Assembly (NCBI GenBank): GCA_963800705.1
Contig: CAWDBV010000005.1
Coordinates: 186,001-250,000 of the forward strand
DNA from: CAWDBV01 sp963800705
GTDB lineage: Bacteria > Actinomycetota > Thermoleophilia > Solirubrobacterales > 70-9
DNA length: 64,000 bases
Reading direction: 5' to 3'
Shown: one piece after another, positions 1 to 9,391 of the stretch
How positions within the stretch are numbered: position 1 is the stretch's first letter
How the letters are laid out: each line of letters starts with the position of its first letter
Position numbers and translations under genes: made by a program
Notes under the pieces: generated by a model
Seen by the model: only the letters and a program-made list of their open reading frames with translations
Told to the model about the DNA's origin: nothing
The model's database searches: none

Positions 1-24
1 CTCTACCTCGCCTACCGCTCGTGA
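1..24 (+). CDS. 3' end of an upstream gene (partial)
   Basis: The first eight codons read L-Y-L-A-Y-R-S followed by TGA. They overlap the GTG start of the next gene in a GTGA junction, the same coupling used throughout this window, so this is probably the last few codons of a co-transcribed gene. Too little remains to name it. Confidence 0.4.
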   Translation, partial: LYLAYRS

Positions 25-1931
25 GGCGGCTGCTCGGCGTCCCGCTGCTGTTCGCGCTCGCCTACTCGGCGGTCGGGTTCTCGATCTATTTCGCGCTCGG
101 CGTGGTCGCCGAGCGCGGCCTCGGCCTGACGCCGCTGATCTTCCTCGCCGCGGGGCTGATGTTCGCGATCACGACCCTGAGCTACGTCGAGGCGGGTGCG
201 ATGTTCCTCGAGCGCGGCGGCTCGGCGACCTTCGCCCGCCACGCGTTCAACGAGCTGGTCAGCTTCATCGCCGGCTGGGCGATCCTGATCGACTACCTGA
301 TCGTGATCGCGCTCGCCGCGGTCACGGTCCCGCACTACCTCGGCCCGGTCTCGGCCTCGCTTGCCGAGGGCACGGGGGAGGTGCTCGTGGCCGGGGCTGT
401 GATCGCGGTCGTCGCGGCGCTCAACATCGCCGGCTTCGTCGGCACCGGCCGGCAGCGGCTCGTCGTCGCGATCGCGCTCGCCGACCTGCTCCTGCAGCTG
501 ATCGTGATCGCGGTCGGCCTCGTCGTCGTCTTCGAGCCCGAGCTGCTGACCCGCGAGCTCGACCTCTTCGCCGCGCCCTCGGCCAGCGACGTCATCTACG
601 CCGCGGTGATCGCGACGATCGCCTTCGCCGGCATCGAGGCCGCGTCCGATCTCGCCCCCGACATCGAGTGGGAGCCGCGCGACCTCTCGCGGGTGATCAC
701 GACGGGCGCGATCGTCGTGCCGCTGCTCTACGCGGGGATGGCCGCCGTGGCGCTGATGGCGGTTCCGGTGGTCGCCGGCCCGGACGGCCCGGAGACCGCT
801 CTCGCCGGAGAGTTGATCGAGGAACCGGTGCTGGGCGTGGTCGACGCGTTCGACCCCGTCTGGCTCTCGGACGCCCTCCGCTGGGTGGTGGTCGCGGTAG
901 CGGTCCCCGTGCTCGTTCTCGCCGCCAACACCGCGATGCTGGGGCTCTCGCGCCACACGTACGTCCTCGCCACCAACCGCCAGATCCCGAGCTGGCTCGG
1001 CAAGCTCTCCGGCGCCCAGGCGACGCCCGCGGTGGCGATCGTTCTCGCCGCGGCCCTCGCCTTCGGCCTCGCCGCGACCGGCGACATCCGCTTCCTCGCC
1101 GGGATCTACGCGTTCGGGGCGACGCTTGCGATCGCGATCGCGCACCTGTCGGTGATCAGGCTGCGGATGACCGAGCCCGAACGCGAGCGCCCGTTCCGGA
1201 TGCCGTTCAACATCCCGGTTGGCCGCGGCCGCGAGCTGCCGGTGCCCGCGGTCTTCGGCGCGCTGGTCGCGGTGCTCGCCTGGTTGAGCGTCTTCGCGCT
1301 CCACGAAGAGGCCGTCTACGTGAGCGGCGGCTGGATGCTGTTCGGGGTGCTCGCCTACGTCTTCTACCGCCGCGTGGTCGAGGGGACCTCGCTCACCGAG
1401 CGGGTCACCGTCCCCGCCGAGGCGCTCGCCAAGCAAGCGCCCGACGTCGAGTACGGGAACATGCTCGTGCCGATCTTCGGGACCAAGCTCGACGACGACA
1501 TCGTCGCCACCGCGGGGCGGCTCGCCGACGCCGCGGTCGAGGAACACGAGCAGGCGCCGCGGATCGAGGTGATCTACGTCGCCGAGCAGCCGCTCACCGT
1601 GCCGCTCGAGTCGCCGTTGCCGGCCGAGCGCCGCCAGCAGGCCGAGAAGGCGTTGCAGCGGGCGCGCGAGATCGGCGAGGAGTACGAGCGCGTCGAGGTG
1701 GTGACCGGCGTTGTGCCGGCGAGGTCGGTCGGCGCCGGCATCGTCGAGGAGGCCCGGCGCATCGGGGCCGAGGTGATCGTGATGGGGGCCGAGCCCCCGA
1801 CCAGGGTCCGCGGCGGGGCGATTCTGGGCGGGATCGGCGCCGCGCGCCCGGAGGAGATCGGGCGGGTTACCGAGTACGTGCTGCAGAAGGCGCCTTGCAG
1901 GGTGCTGCTCACGGCTCCGCCGGAGGACTAG
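21..1931 (+). CDS. APC-family permease with C-terminal universal-stress (USP) domain
   Basis: 636 aa. Residues 1 to about 455 contain roughly a dozen hydrophobic segments with the amino acid-polyamine-organocation (APC) pattern, so this is an inner-membrane transporter. Residues from about 473 to the end are cytoplasmic and resemble a UspA fold, with the nucleotide-binding pattern V-I-V-M-G-A-E followed by a Gly-rich loop and V-T-E-Y-V-L-Q-K-A-P-C-R-V-L-L. The GTG start at 21 overlaps the preceding stop. Two TrkA/RCK genes follow after 19 bp. APC permeases with a cytosolic USP-like domain include the KimA-type K+ importers, so K+ uptake is a plausible role; amino-acid transport is the alternative. 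Substrate is inference. Confidence 0.85.
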   Translation: MRRLLGVPLLFALAYSAVGFSIYFALGVVAERGLGLTPLIFLAAGLMFAITTLSYVEAGAMFLERGGSATFARHAFNELVSFIAGWAILIDYLIVIALAAVTVPHYLGPVSASLAEGTGEVLVAGAVIAVVAALNIAGFVGTGRQRLVVAIALADLLLQLIVIAVGLVVVFEPELLTRELDLFAAPSASDVIYAAVIATIAFAGIEAASDLAPDIEWEPRDLSRVITTGAIVVPLLYAGMAAVALMAVPVVAGPDGPETALAGELIEEPVLGVVDAFDPVWLSDALRWVVVAVAVPVLVLAANTAMLGLSRHTYVLATNRQIPSWLGKLSGAQATPAVAIVLAAALAFGLAATGDIRFLAGIYAFGATLAIAIAHLSVIRLRMTEPERERPFRMPFNIPVGRGRELPVPAVFGALVAVLAWLSVFALHEEAVYVSGGWMLFGVLAYVFYRRVVEGTSLTERVTVPAEALAKQAPDVEYGNMLVPIFGTKLDDDIVATAGRLADAAVEEHEQAPRIEVIYVAEQPLTVPLESPLPAERRQQAEKALQRAREIGEEYERVEVVTGVVPARSVGAGIVEEARRIGAEVIVMGAEPPTRVRGGAILGGIGAARPEEIGRVTEYVLQKAPCRVLLTAPPED

Positions 1932-1950
1932 CACTCGTACACTTCGCAGC

Positions 1951-2400
1951 GTGTTCGTCCTCATCGTGGGGTGCGGGCGCGTCGGGTCGACCGTCGCGCA
2001 GACAATGCTCAAAGAGGGTCACGAGGTCTCGTGCCTCGACGAGGACCCCGAGGCGCACGCGCGCCTCGAGGTCGACATGGAGCAATCCTGGGAGGACTCC
2101 GGCGGCAGCTTCACCGTCGGCGCCGGGCTCGAGGTCGACGCACTGGTAGCGGCGGGAATCGAGCGCGCCGACGTCTTCATCGCCTCGACCGACGGCGACA
2201 ACACCAACATCGTCATCGCCCAGATCGCGGATCAGCGCTTCAAGGTGCCGAAGGTGATCGCCCGGATCCTCGACCCGCGGCGCGCCAAGTGGTACGCGGA
2301 GCAGGGGATGGACACGATCTGCCCGACCAAGGTCGCGATCGAGATGCTCGAGGACCGGGTCCGCGAGGCCGCCGGGGCGGCCGCGGGAGCGAAGGGCTAG
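1951..2400 (+). CDS. TrkA-N (RCK) domain protein
   Basis: 149 aa with a single Rossmann RCK N-terminal domain. The dinucleotide-binding loop G-C-G-R-V-G is near the N-terminus, with an acidic residue in L-D-E-D at the end of strand 2 suggesting NAD(H) preference. There is no TrkA-C domain. It sits 19 bp after the permease and directly abuts a second TrkA gene. RCK proteins gate or regulate K+ channels and transporters in response to nucleotides. The pair probably forms a cytoplasmic hetero-ring on the permease, which is inference from adjacency. Start is GTG. Confidence 0.85.
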   Translation: MFVLIVGCGRVGSTVAQTMLKEGHEVSCLDEDPEAHARLEVDMEQSWEDSGGSFTVGAGLEVDALVAAGIERADVFIASTDGDNTNIVIAQIADQRFKVPKVIARILDPRRAKWYAEQGMDTICPTKVAIEMLEDRVREAAGAAAGAKG

Positions 2401-3090
2401 ATGCCCGAGGGCAAGGGCATGTACATCATCGTCGCGGGCGCCGGCAAGGTGGGATGGAACCTGACCCGCGAGCTGCTCGAGAAGGACCACGAGGTGACCC
2501 TGATCGAGGCCAACCGCGAGCGCTTCCTGACCGTCGAGCAAGAGCTCGAGCACAACGTCCAGTACGGGGACGCGTCCGAGCTCTGGGTGCTCGAGCGCGC
2601 CGGGATCTCGCGCGCCGGCATGGTGATCGCGGTGACCGGCGACGACGAGGACAACCTGCTGATCTGCCAGGTGGCGAAGGCGAAGTACCTCGTCGACCGG
2701 ATCATCGCCCGCGTCAACAACCCACGCAACCGGGAGTGGTTCGAGCTGCTCGAGGTGAGCCCGTTCGTCTCCGCCACCGACCTGATCCTGCGCCTGCTCG
2801 AGCACGAGGTCCCCGAGTACGGGCTCGTGCACCTTCTCGACCTGAAGGAGGAGCGGCTCGAGATCATCGAGCTCGCGCTCGGCGAGAAGTCGAAGGTGAC
2901 CGGCAAGCAGGTCGGAGAGCTGAAGCTCCCGGAGGGCAGCCTGCTGATCTCGGTGCTGCGCGAGGGCGAAGGCGGCTTTGTCCCGAAGCCCGACACGGTG
3001 CTCGAGCCGGGTGACGAGATCCTCGCCGTGCTCGACCCGGGTCTCGAAGAGGACCTGAAGGCCTTCTTCGGGCCCAACGGCAAGGACTAG
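2401..3090 (+). CDS. TrkA family protein (TrkA-N plus TrkA-C)
   Basis: 229 aa. Residues 1 to about 130 form an RCK Rossmann domain with the G-A-G-K-V-G loop; residues from about 145 to 225 form a TrkA-C domain ending in E-P-G-D-E-I-L-A-V-L. The ATG follows the stop of the preceding TrkA gene with no gap, so the two are translationally coupled. It is a cytoplasmic regulator of potassium transport by family. No TrkH or Ktr channel gene is visible nearby, so its partner is probably the APC-USP permease upstream. No defects seen. Confidence 0.88.
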   Translation: MPEGKGMYIIVAGAGKVGWNLTRELLEKDHEVTLIEANRERFLTVEQELEHNVQYGDASELWVLERAGISRAGMVIAVTGDDEDNLLICQVAKAKYLVDRIIARVNNPRNREWFELLEVSPFVSATDLILRLLEHEVPEYGLVHLLDLKEERLEIIELALGEKSKVTGKQVGELKLPEGSLLISVLREGEGGFVPKPDTVLEPGDEILAVLDPGLEEDLKAFFGPNGKD

Positions 3091-4329
3091 TTGGCCGCCC
3101 CGCGAGAGGTCGAGTTCCTGATCGTCGGCGGAGGGATGGCCGGAGCTCACTGCGCGGCGAAGCTCCGCGATCAGGGAGCCGACGGCTCGATCCTGCTCGC
3201 CGCGCGCGAGCCCCATCCGCCCTACGAGCGCCCGCCGCTCTCGAAGGAATACCTGCGCGGCGAGGCGGCGGTCGATGACACCTACGTGAATCCTGCCTCG
3301 TGGTACGAGGAGAACGACGTCGAGCTGCTGACGGGGAGGAACGTGATGGGGCTCGATCCCGGCGAGCGGGTGGCAAAGCTGCAGGGCGGTGACGAGGTCA
3401 AGTTCGACAAAGCGATGCTCGGGACGGGCGCGATGGTCAACATCCTCCGACTCGACGGCGCCCAGCTCGACGGGATCCACTACCTGCGCGCGCTCGGCAA
3501 CTCCGACTCGATCCGCGACGCTGCCGAGGGCGCCGAGCACGTGGTGCTGATCGGCGGCAGCTTCATCGGCACCGAGGTCGCCGCTTCGCTGACGGCGAAG
3601 GGGACGAAGTGCTCGATCGTGATGATGGAAGACGTCGCGTTTGAAAACGTCTTCGGGCCCGAGGCGGGGCAGTTCTTCGACGAAAAGTTGACCTCGAACG
3701 GGGTCGAGATCTTCCGCGGCGCCGAGCTCGAGGCGTTCGAGGGGGAGGGGTCGGTCTCGGCGGTACGGACCAAGGGCGGCGAAACGATCGACTGCGACGC
3801 AGTCGTGGTCGGCGCCGGCGTCCGCCCCGACACGATGCTGGCCCAGAAGGCCGGGCTCGAGATCGGCGACGGGATCGTCTGCGACGAGAAGCTCGAGACC
3901 TCCGCCGAGGGCATTTACGCGGCCGGCGACGCCTGCTCGTACGAGAGCGTCATCCACGGCCGGCGGCTGCGGGTAGAGCACTGGGACGTGGCGCTCAACC
4001 AGGGCGAGCACGCGGCCAAGAACATGCTCGGAGCCGACAAGCCCTACGAGGTGATCCCGTACTTCTTCAGCGATCTTGCCGACTGGGTGAGCCTCGAGTA
4101 CGTGGGCCCCGCGCACGAGTGGGACGAGCTCGTCTGGCGCGGGGACCGCGACGCCGGCGAGTTCAGCGCCTGGTACCTGCACGGCGGCAAGGTCGCCGCC
4201 GCGCTCTCGGTCGAGCGCTCCGACGACCTCGAACAGGCGCGGCGGCTGATCGCCTCCGGAGCCGACATCTCGGGCTCGCACGACGCGCTCGCGGACCCCG
4301 GCAGCGACCTTGAGCAGCTCGGCGGCTGA
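3091..4329 (+). CDS. FAD-dependent pyridine nucleotide-disulphide oxidoreductase (ferredoxin-reductase-like)
   Basis: 412 aa, TTG start directly after the TrkA stop. It has the FAD motif G-G-G-M-A-G near residue 11, the E-R-P-P-L-S-K-E-Y-L-R-G segment typical of ferredoxin/rubredoxin reductases and AIF relatives, an NAD(P)H-binding G-G-S-F-I-G at about residue 152, and the second FAD contact Y-A-A-G-D near residue 276. A C-terminal reductase dimerisation domain follows. It would pass electrons from NAD(P)H to a small redox protein; no ferredoxin or P450 gene is adjacent, so the acceptor is unknown. Cytoplasmic. Confidence 0.88.
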   Translation: MAAPREVEFLIVGGGMAGAHCAAKLRDQGADGSILLAAREPHPPYERPPLSKEYLRGEAAVDDTYVNPASWYEENDVELLTGRNVMGLDPGERVAKLQGGDEVKFDKAMLGTGAMVNILRLDGAQLDGIHYLRALGNSDSIRDAAEGAEHVVLIGGSFIGTEVAASLTAKGTKCSIVMMEDVAFENVFGPEAGQFFDEKLTSNGVEIFRGAELEAFEGEGSVSAVRTKGGETIDCDAVVVGAGVRPDTMLAQKAGLEIGDGIVCDEKLETSAEGIYAAGDACSYESVIHGRRLRVEHWDVALNQGEHAAKNMLGADKPYEVIPYFFSDLADWVSLEYVGPAHEWDELVWRGDRDAGEFSAWYLHGGKVAAALSVERSDDLEQARRLIASGADISGSHDALADPGSDLEQLGG

Positions 4330-4350
4330 CGCTATCTTTTCGGGTCCCCC

Positions 4351-4421
4351 TGGGGGATCGTCTAGTGGCAAGACGCCGGGTTCTGGTCCCGGAAACTGGG
4401 GTTCGAATCCCTGTCCCCCAG
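4351..4421 (+). tRNA. tRNA-Gln (CTG anticodon)
   Basis: The acceptor strands TGGGGGA (4351-4357) and TCCCCCA (4414-4420) pair fully. The anticodon stem CCGGG/CCCGG encloses TTCTGGT, giving anticodon CTG at 4383-4385. The T-loop GTTCGAATC is canonical. Discriminator G is at 4421 and CCA is not encoded. The gene stands alone between the FAD reductase and a lipoprotein gene. Confidence 0.95.
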
Positions 4422-4436
4422 CTCAGGGCCCGTATC

Positions 4437-4451
4437 GCCCGCCAAGCGGGC
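4437..4451 (+). terminator. short hairpin after tRNA-Gln
   Basis: GCCCGC-CAA-GCGGGC is a perfect 6-bp stem starting 15 bases after the tRNA. A weak U-containing stretch follows about 12 bases later. It may end the tRNA transcript; there is no strong T-run. Confidence 0.35.
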
Positions 4452-4483
4452 TGTAAGCGGTTCTTTGCTAGTTTCCGCGCCCG

Positions 4484-5396
4484 ATGCGGCGCTTTCTCGT
4501 CACTGCGGGCGTGCTCGCCACCGGGCTGCTCGCCAGCTTCGGCCTCTCCGCCTGCGCGGGCGGAGACGACTCGCCCGAGACCCCGATCGTGGTCACCGAC
4601 ACGACCGAGGAGCTGAGCAAGGAGGAGTTCATCGCCCAGGCTGACGCGATCTGCGCCGAGGTCAACACCGAGATCGCCGACATCGCCGCGGCCGGCGAGG
4701 GAATCACCCGCGCCGCCGACGTCGCCGACCTGCGTCAGGGAATGCTGACCGACATCCGCGACCTCGGCACGCCGAGCGACACGGGCTCGACTCGGCTCCA
4801 CTGACACCGACACCGAGTCGAGCTCGACCACCGACACCAGCGACACCGGCGACACCGGCAGCTCGACGACCGAGGACCTGAGCACCTTCCCCGAGGACGA
4901 GCCGAGCTCGACCGGCACCGACTCGAGCTCGACCGACACCGGGTCGAGCTCGGGGACCGAGACCGACGCCGGGGGCACCGGTACCGGGTCCGACGTCACC
5001 GCCGCACCGGGCGACGAGCTCGAGGCCTTCCTGGCGGCGCTCGAGGCGCAGGTGAAGGCCGGCCAGAAGATCGACCTCGCGGGCCAGCGCGGCGAGTCCA
5101 CGGTCGAGGCCGAGGCCGAGCTCGAGGACGCGAAGTCGGCAGCCGCCGACGCGGCGACCTCCTACGGCTTCGAGGAGTGCGGCACCAGCGGCACACCCTC
5201 GGGCGACTCGACCACATCCGACTCCTCGAGCAGCAGCTCCGACTCGGTCGCTCCCAGCGCCCCGGCCACCCCGGCGCCCTCCGAGCCCAGCGCGCCCTCC
5301 GATGGCGGCACTGCCGACCCCGGCAGCACCGGCGGCGGCGTTTCGCCGGGCGGCGGCGCAGCGCACCTGAGTAAACGCGGCTTACGCGGCGGCTGA
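4484..5396 (+). pseudogene. frameshifted secreted lipoprotein
   Basis: The reading frame begins with a lipoprotein signal (about 24 residues, lipobox L-S-A-C) and a conserved-looking block E-E-F-I-A-Q-A-D-A-I-C. It terminates at 4804 in the sequence as given. Removing one base near 4793 restores a continuous frame through a Ser/Thr/Asp/Gly-rich linker of about 85 residues to a helical block (L-E-A-F-L-A-A-L-E-A-Q-V) and a Ser/Pro-rich tail ending at 5396, about 303 aa in all. So it is one gene with a single-base insertion, either real or a sequence error. Its 3' end overlaps the opposing ABC gene by 15 bp. Function unknown; probably an envelope lipoprotein. Confidence 0.7.
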
Positions 5397-7321
5397 TTCG
5401 GACCAGGTGCCGTAGAGCTTTGCGTAGGCGCCCCCGGCAGCTATCAGCTCGTCGTGGGTCCCCGACTCGACCACGCGGCCGTTCTCGAGCACCGCGATCC
5501 TGCCGGCGCGGCGGATCGTCGAGAGTCGGTGCGCGATCACGATCGCGGTGCGCCGCGCGAGCAGCCGCTCGAGGCCGCGCTCGATGGCGCGCTCGCTGCG
5601 CACGTCCACATTCGAGGTCGCCTCGTCGAGGATCAGGATCCGCGGCTCGGCCAGCAGTGCCCGCGCGAAGGCGACCAGCTGGCGCTGGCCGGCCGACAGG
5701 TTGACGCCCCGCTCGCCGACCTCGGTCTCGTAGCCCTCGGGCAGCGAGGTGATGAACTCGTCGGCCGCCGACCGCCGCGGCCGCCGCCTCGACGTCCTCC
5801 TTGGAGGCGTCGGGGCGCCCGAAGGCAAATGTTCTCGCGGATCGTGCCCGAGAACAGGAAGCCCTCCTGGGGGACGATGCCGAGCTGGCTGCGCAGCGCG
5901 GTCGAGTCGAGGTCGCGGAGGTCGTGGCCGTCGATCAGGACGCGGCCGCGCTGGGGGTCGTAGAAACGCGCCACCAGCTTCGCCAGCGTCGACTTGCCGG
6001 CTCCGGTCTCGCCGACCAGCGCCAGCGTCTGCCCGGCCGGGACCTCGATGTCGACGTCGTCGAGCGCCCAGCGGATGTCGTCCACATCGACATCGTCGTC
6101 GTAGCTGAACGAGACGTGCTCGAGCCGGATCTCGCCGCTTTAGCGACCCCGGGTCGACGGCGTCGGGTTTGTCGGCCATGTCCGGCCGGGTGTCGAGCAG
6201 GTCGAAGATCTTGTCGAGCGCCGCCATCCCCTGCTGGTAGGTGGTGTAGAGCTGCGAGAGCTGCTGGATCGGGTCGAAGAACTGCTGCAGGTAGGCGACG
6301 AAGGAGACCACGACGCCGATCTGCGCCGCCCGCGCGATCGGGTCCGAGATGTCGAGCGCCTGGTAGCCACCGTAGAGAAGGATCGCCCCGGTCCCGACCG
6401 CCGAGAGCAGCTCGACCGCCGGGAAGTAGGAGGCGTTCAGGTAGACGGTCTTCATGTTCGCGGCGCGGTTGGCCTCGTTGAGCTCGGCCATCTGGTCGAT
6501 GTGGCGCCCTTCCTGGCCGAAGCTCCGCACCACCCGGATCCCGCTCAGGCTCTCCTGCAGGTAGGCGGTCACGTCGGCGATCCGCTCGCGGGTGATTCGG
6601 TAGGCGCTGCCGGCGACGATCCGGAAGACGACGCTTGCGATCAGCAGCAGCGGGAAGGTGAGGAACGTGACCAGCGCCAGCTGCACGTCGAGCGCGAGCA
6701 GGATCACGATCACGCCGAGCAGGGTCAGGGTGCTCTGGAACAGCGTCACGATCCCGTCGGTGACGAGCTGGTCGAGGGCCTGGACGTCGTTGGTCATCCG
6801 CGAGATCAGCACCCCGGGGCGGTTGCGGGTGAAGAAGCCGATCGACATCGCCTGGATGTGCGAGAAGACCCGCTGGCGCAGGTCCTGGAGCGCCCGCTGG
6901 CCGACCCAGCCGACGAGGTAGGTCTGGGCGTAGGTCGCGCCCCAATTGAGAAGACCGGCGGCGATGAACACGACCAGAATCAGGTTCAGGGTCCCGAGGT
7001 CCTGGGAGCCCGTCAGGGTGTCGACGGCCTCGCCGAGCGAGCAGCGGTGGAGCCAGCGCCGCGGCGGTGGCGACGATCAGCGCCCCGAACATCGCCAGCA
7101 CCTGCGTCCGGTAAGGGCGCAACAGCGCCGAGTAGCCAGCGCACCTTGCGTCCGCGTCCGTCTTCGCCGCGGATCAGCCGCCAGAGCTCGCCGAACAGGA
7201 GCAGCACGGCGCGGAGCCGGTTCTCGCCGGGGTTGTAGCTGCGCTCCTCCTCGGCCTCCTCGCGCTCTGCTTCCTCGATCTCGCGCTCGAGCCGGAGCTT
7301 GCGGTCGGTGTCGTCGCTCAC
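5382..7321 (-). pseudogene. ABC exporter subunit 2 (permease-ATPase), multiply frameshifted
   Basis: A type I exporter half-transporter (six-helix membrane domain, then ATPase), about 644 aa once five single-base insertions are removed. Their approximate positions are 7126, 7038, 6139, 5829 and 5772. The restored ATPase has Walker A G-E-T-G-A-G-K-S, signature L-S-A-G-Q, Walker B I-L-I-L-D-E with the catalytic Glu, and H-loop I-V-I-A-H-R-L-S. The GTG start at 7321 overlaps the stop of subunit 1 in a GTGA junction, so the two form a heterodimer operon. Family members export lipids or drugs; substrate unknown. All breaks are +1, which suggests sequence error, but as given the gene is non-functional. 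Confidence 0.85.
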
Positions 7322-9205
7322 AGCCTCGCCGCCTCCTCCCGGTCCTCGAGGTCGCGCTGCAGGTAGACCGCGTCCTGGAGGCCGTACTCGGCGATCTCGG
7401 CGTAGAGCGGGCAGCGCTCGAGCAGCTCCTCGTGGGTGCCGCGGTCGACGATCCGCCCCGCCTCCATGACAACGATCTCGTCGGCGAGCGAGATCGTCGA
7501 GAGCCGGTGGGCGACGATGAAGGTCGTTCGGCCCTCCATCACCTCGCGCAGCCCGCGCTTGATCTCGGATTCGGTGGTCGCGTCGACCGACGAGGTCGCG
7601 TCGTCGAGGATCAGGATCCGCGGCGCGGCGAGCAGGGCGCGCGCGATCGCGATCCGCTGCCGCTGGCCGCCCGAGAGCGTCAGCCCGCGCTCGCCGATCA
7701 CGGTGTCGTAGCCGTCGGGGAGCCCGGCGATGAAGCCGTGCGCCTGGGCGCGCCGCGCGGCGGCCTCGATGTCCTCGCGGGTCGCGTCAGGGTGCGCGTA
7801 GGCGATGTTGGCGGCGACCGTGTCCGAGAACAAGAAGCTGTCGTCGGTGACGAATGCGATCTGGCTGCGCAGCGAGGCGAGCTCGACCGAGCGTACGTCG
7901 GCGCCGTCGATCAGCACCTCGCCCTCGCTCGGGTCATAGAGCCGCGCCAGCAGCGCGACGAGGCTGGTCTTCCCCGAGGCGGTCGGGCCCGACGATGGCG
8001 ACCGTGCGCCCGGCGGCGACCTGGAGGCTGACCCCGGTCAGCGCCGCGTCGCGGGCGACGCCGGCCTCCGGGGCGGCGGCCCCGACCGCTGCCAGCTTCG
8101 CCGTCTCGGGGTAGCGCAGGGTGACGTCGCGGAGCTCGACGTGGCCGCCGCCGGCGGGCAGCGGCGGCGCCCCGGGCGGGCTCTCGAGCCGCGGCTCGCG
8201 GTCGAGGACCTGGAAGAGCCGGTTGCCTGAGGCGATCGCCCGCTGCCACATCCCGAGCGCGACGCCGAGCATCCGCACCGGCCCGGTGAGCATCGTCAGG
8301 TAGAAGAAAAAGGCGGTGAAGTCGCCGGCGCTCATGCTTCCGTTGATCACCTCGCGGCCGCCGAGGAACAAGACCAGCCCGATGCCGATGTTGGGGAGAA
8401 AGCCCATCAGCGGGCTGTAGAAGGACTGCAGCCGCGTCGTGCGCATCGTCTGGGTGAAGACCCGCGAGACCGCGTCCCTGAAACGAGACTCCATGTGCCG
8501 CTCGCGCGCGAACGCCTTCACGATCCGGATCCCGGAGACGCTCTCCTCGGCCTCGGAGGTGAGCTCGGCGATCCGCTGCTGGACCTCTTGCAGCGCGGGG
8601 CGGTTGCGGCGGTTGTAGCGCGCCGCGACCGCGACCAGGAACGGGACCGGCGCCAGCGCCAGCAGCGCCAGCGGCGGGTTGATCGCGATCATCACCGCCG
8701 CGGCGAGGAAGATCGTCAGCGCGGTCTGGGTGACGAAGATCAGCCCGTAGCCGAGGAAAAAGCGGATCGCCTGCAGGTCGACCGTCGCCCGCGACATCAG
8801 CTGCCCGGTCTGCTGGCCGTCGAAGAAGCCGAGCTCGAGCTCCTGCAGGTGGGTGTAGAAGCGCTGGCGCAGGTCGTACTCGACCCCGAGCGAGACCTCG
8901 CCGGCGACGAGCCGGCGGCTGAAGGTGAGGCCGAGCCGCAGCAGCCCGGCGCCGCCGATCGCGGCCGCGAGCGGGAGCAGGGCGTCGCGATCGCCCTCCT
9001 CGATCGCGTTCACGCTCTGGCCGATCAGCCACGGGATCGCGACCGTCATCCCCATCGCCATCCAGGCGAGGACGAGCGAGATGATCAGCTTGCGCCGGTA
9101 CGGCCGCAGGAAGCCGAGCAGGCGCCGAAAGGTCTGCATCCACTCACTATACAAAGTGAAGTAAGGCGGACGCTCGGGCTCGGGCCGCTCCGCCCGCTGG
9201 CGCAT
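7318..9205 (-). pseudogene. ABC exporter subunit 1 (permease-ATPase), one frameshift
   Basis: About 628 aa after removing one G from the GGG at 7985-7987, which lies inside the Walker A codons; the repaired motif reads G-P-T-A-S-G-K-T. Membrane domain lies at residues 20 to about 330, ATPase after about 370. Signature is L-S-G-G-Q, while Walker B reads I-L-I-L-D-D, with Asp in place of the catalytic Glu. Together with the canonical Glu in subunit 2 this is the pattern of heterodimeric exporters with one degenerate ATP site (TM287/288-like). ATG start at 9205; a later ATG 22 codons in (M-Q-T-F-R-R) is an alternative. Confidence 0.87.
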
Positions 9206-9214
9206 ACTTCGGCT

Positions 9215-9391
9215 GTGCCTTCAGCGGGGCTCTGCGACAGCTGCATTCACCAGCGCCTGATCCGCAACACGCGCGGCTCGAGCTTCTCGCTCTGCGAGCG
9301 CTCGAAGACCGATCCCGCCTATCCGCGCTATCCGCGGCTCCCGGTTGTCGAATGTCCGGGCCACGAGCCCAGGGCTGAGGCGGAACGGTGA
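9215..9391 (+). CDS. small four-cysteine conserved protein
   Basis: 58 aa from GTG at 9215. It contains C-D-S-C near the N-terminus, then S-F-S-L-C-E-R and V-V-E-C-P-G, so four cysteines in a zinc-ribbon-like arrangement, with Y-P-R-Y-P-R-L-P between. I recognise this as a short actinobacterial conserved hypothetical family of unknown function. The frame lies divergent from the ABC operon (10 bp between starts) and its stop overlaps the GTG start of the kelch gene (GTGA), which supports it being translated. Metal binding is inference. Confidence 0.72.
   Translation: MPSAGLCDSCIHQRLIRNTRGSSFSLCERSKTDPAYPRYPRLPVVECPGHEPRAEAER

Noticed and set aside
12..2012. Very long open frame on the minus strand opposite the APC permease
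   Set aside because: It is rich in Arg, Asp, His and Pro with no domain; such antisense frames are common in DNA this GC-rich, and the plus strand encodes a clear permease.
1909..4371. 820-codon minus-strand open frame opposite the TrkA and reductase genes
   Set aside because: Low-complexity composition typical of shadow frames; three recognisable plus-strand genes occupy the region.
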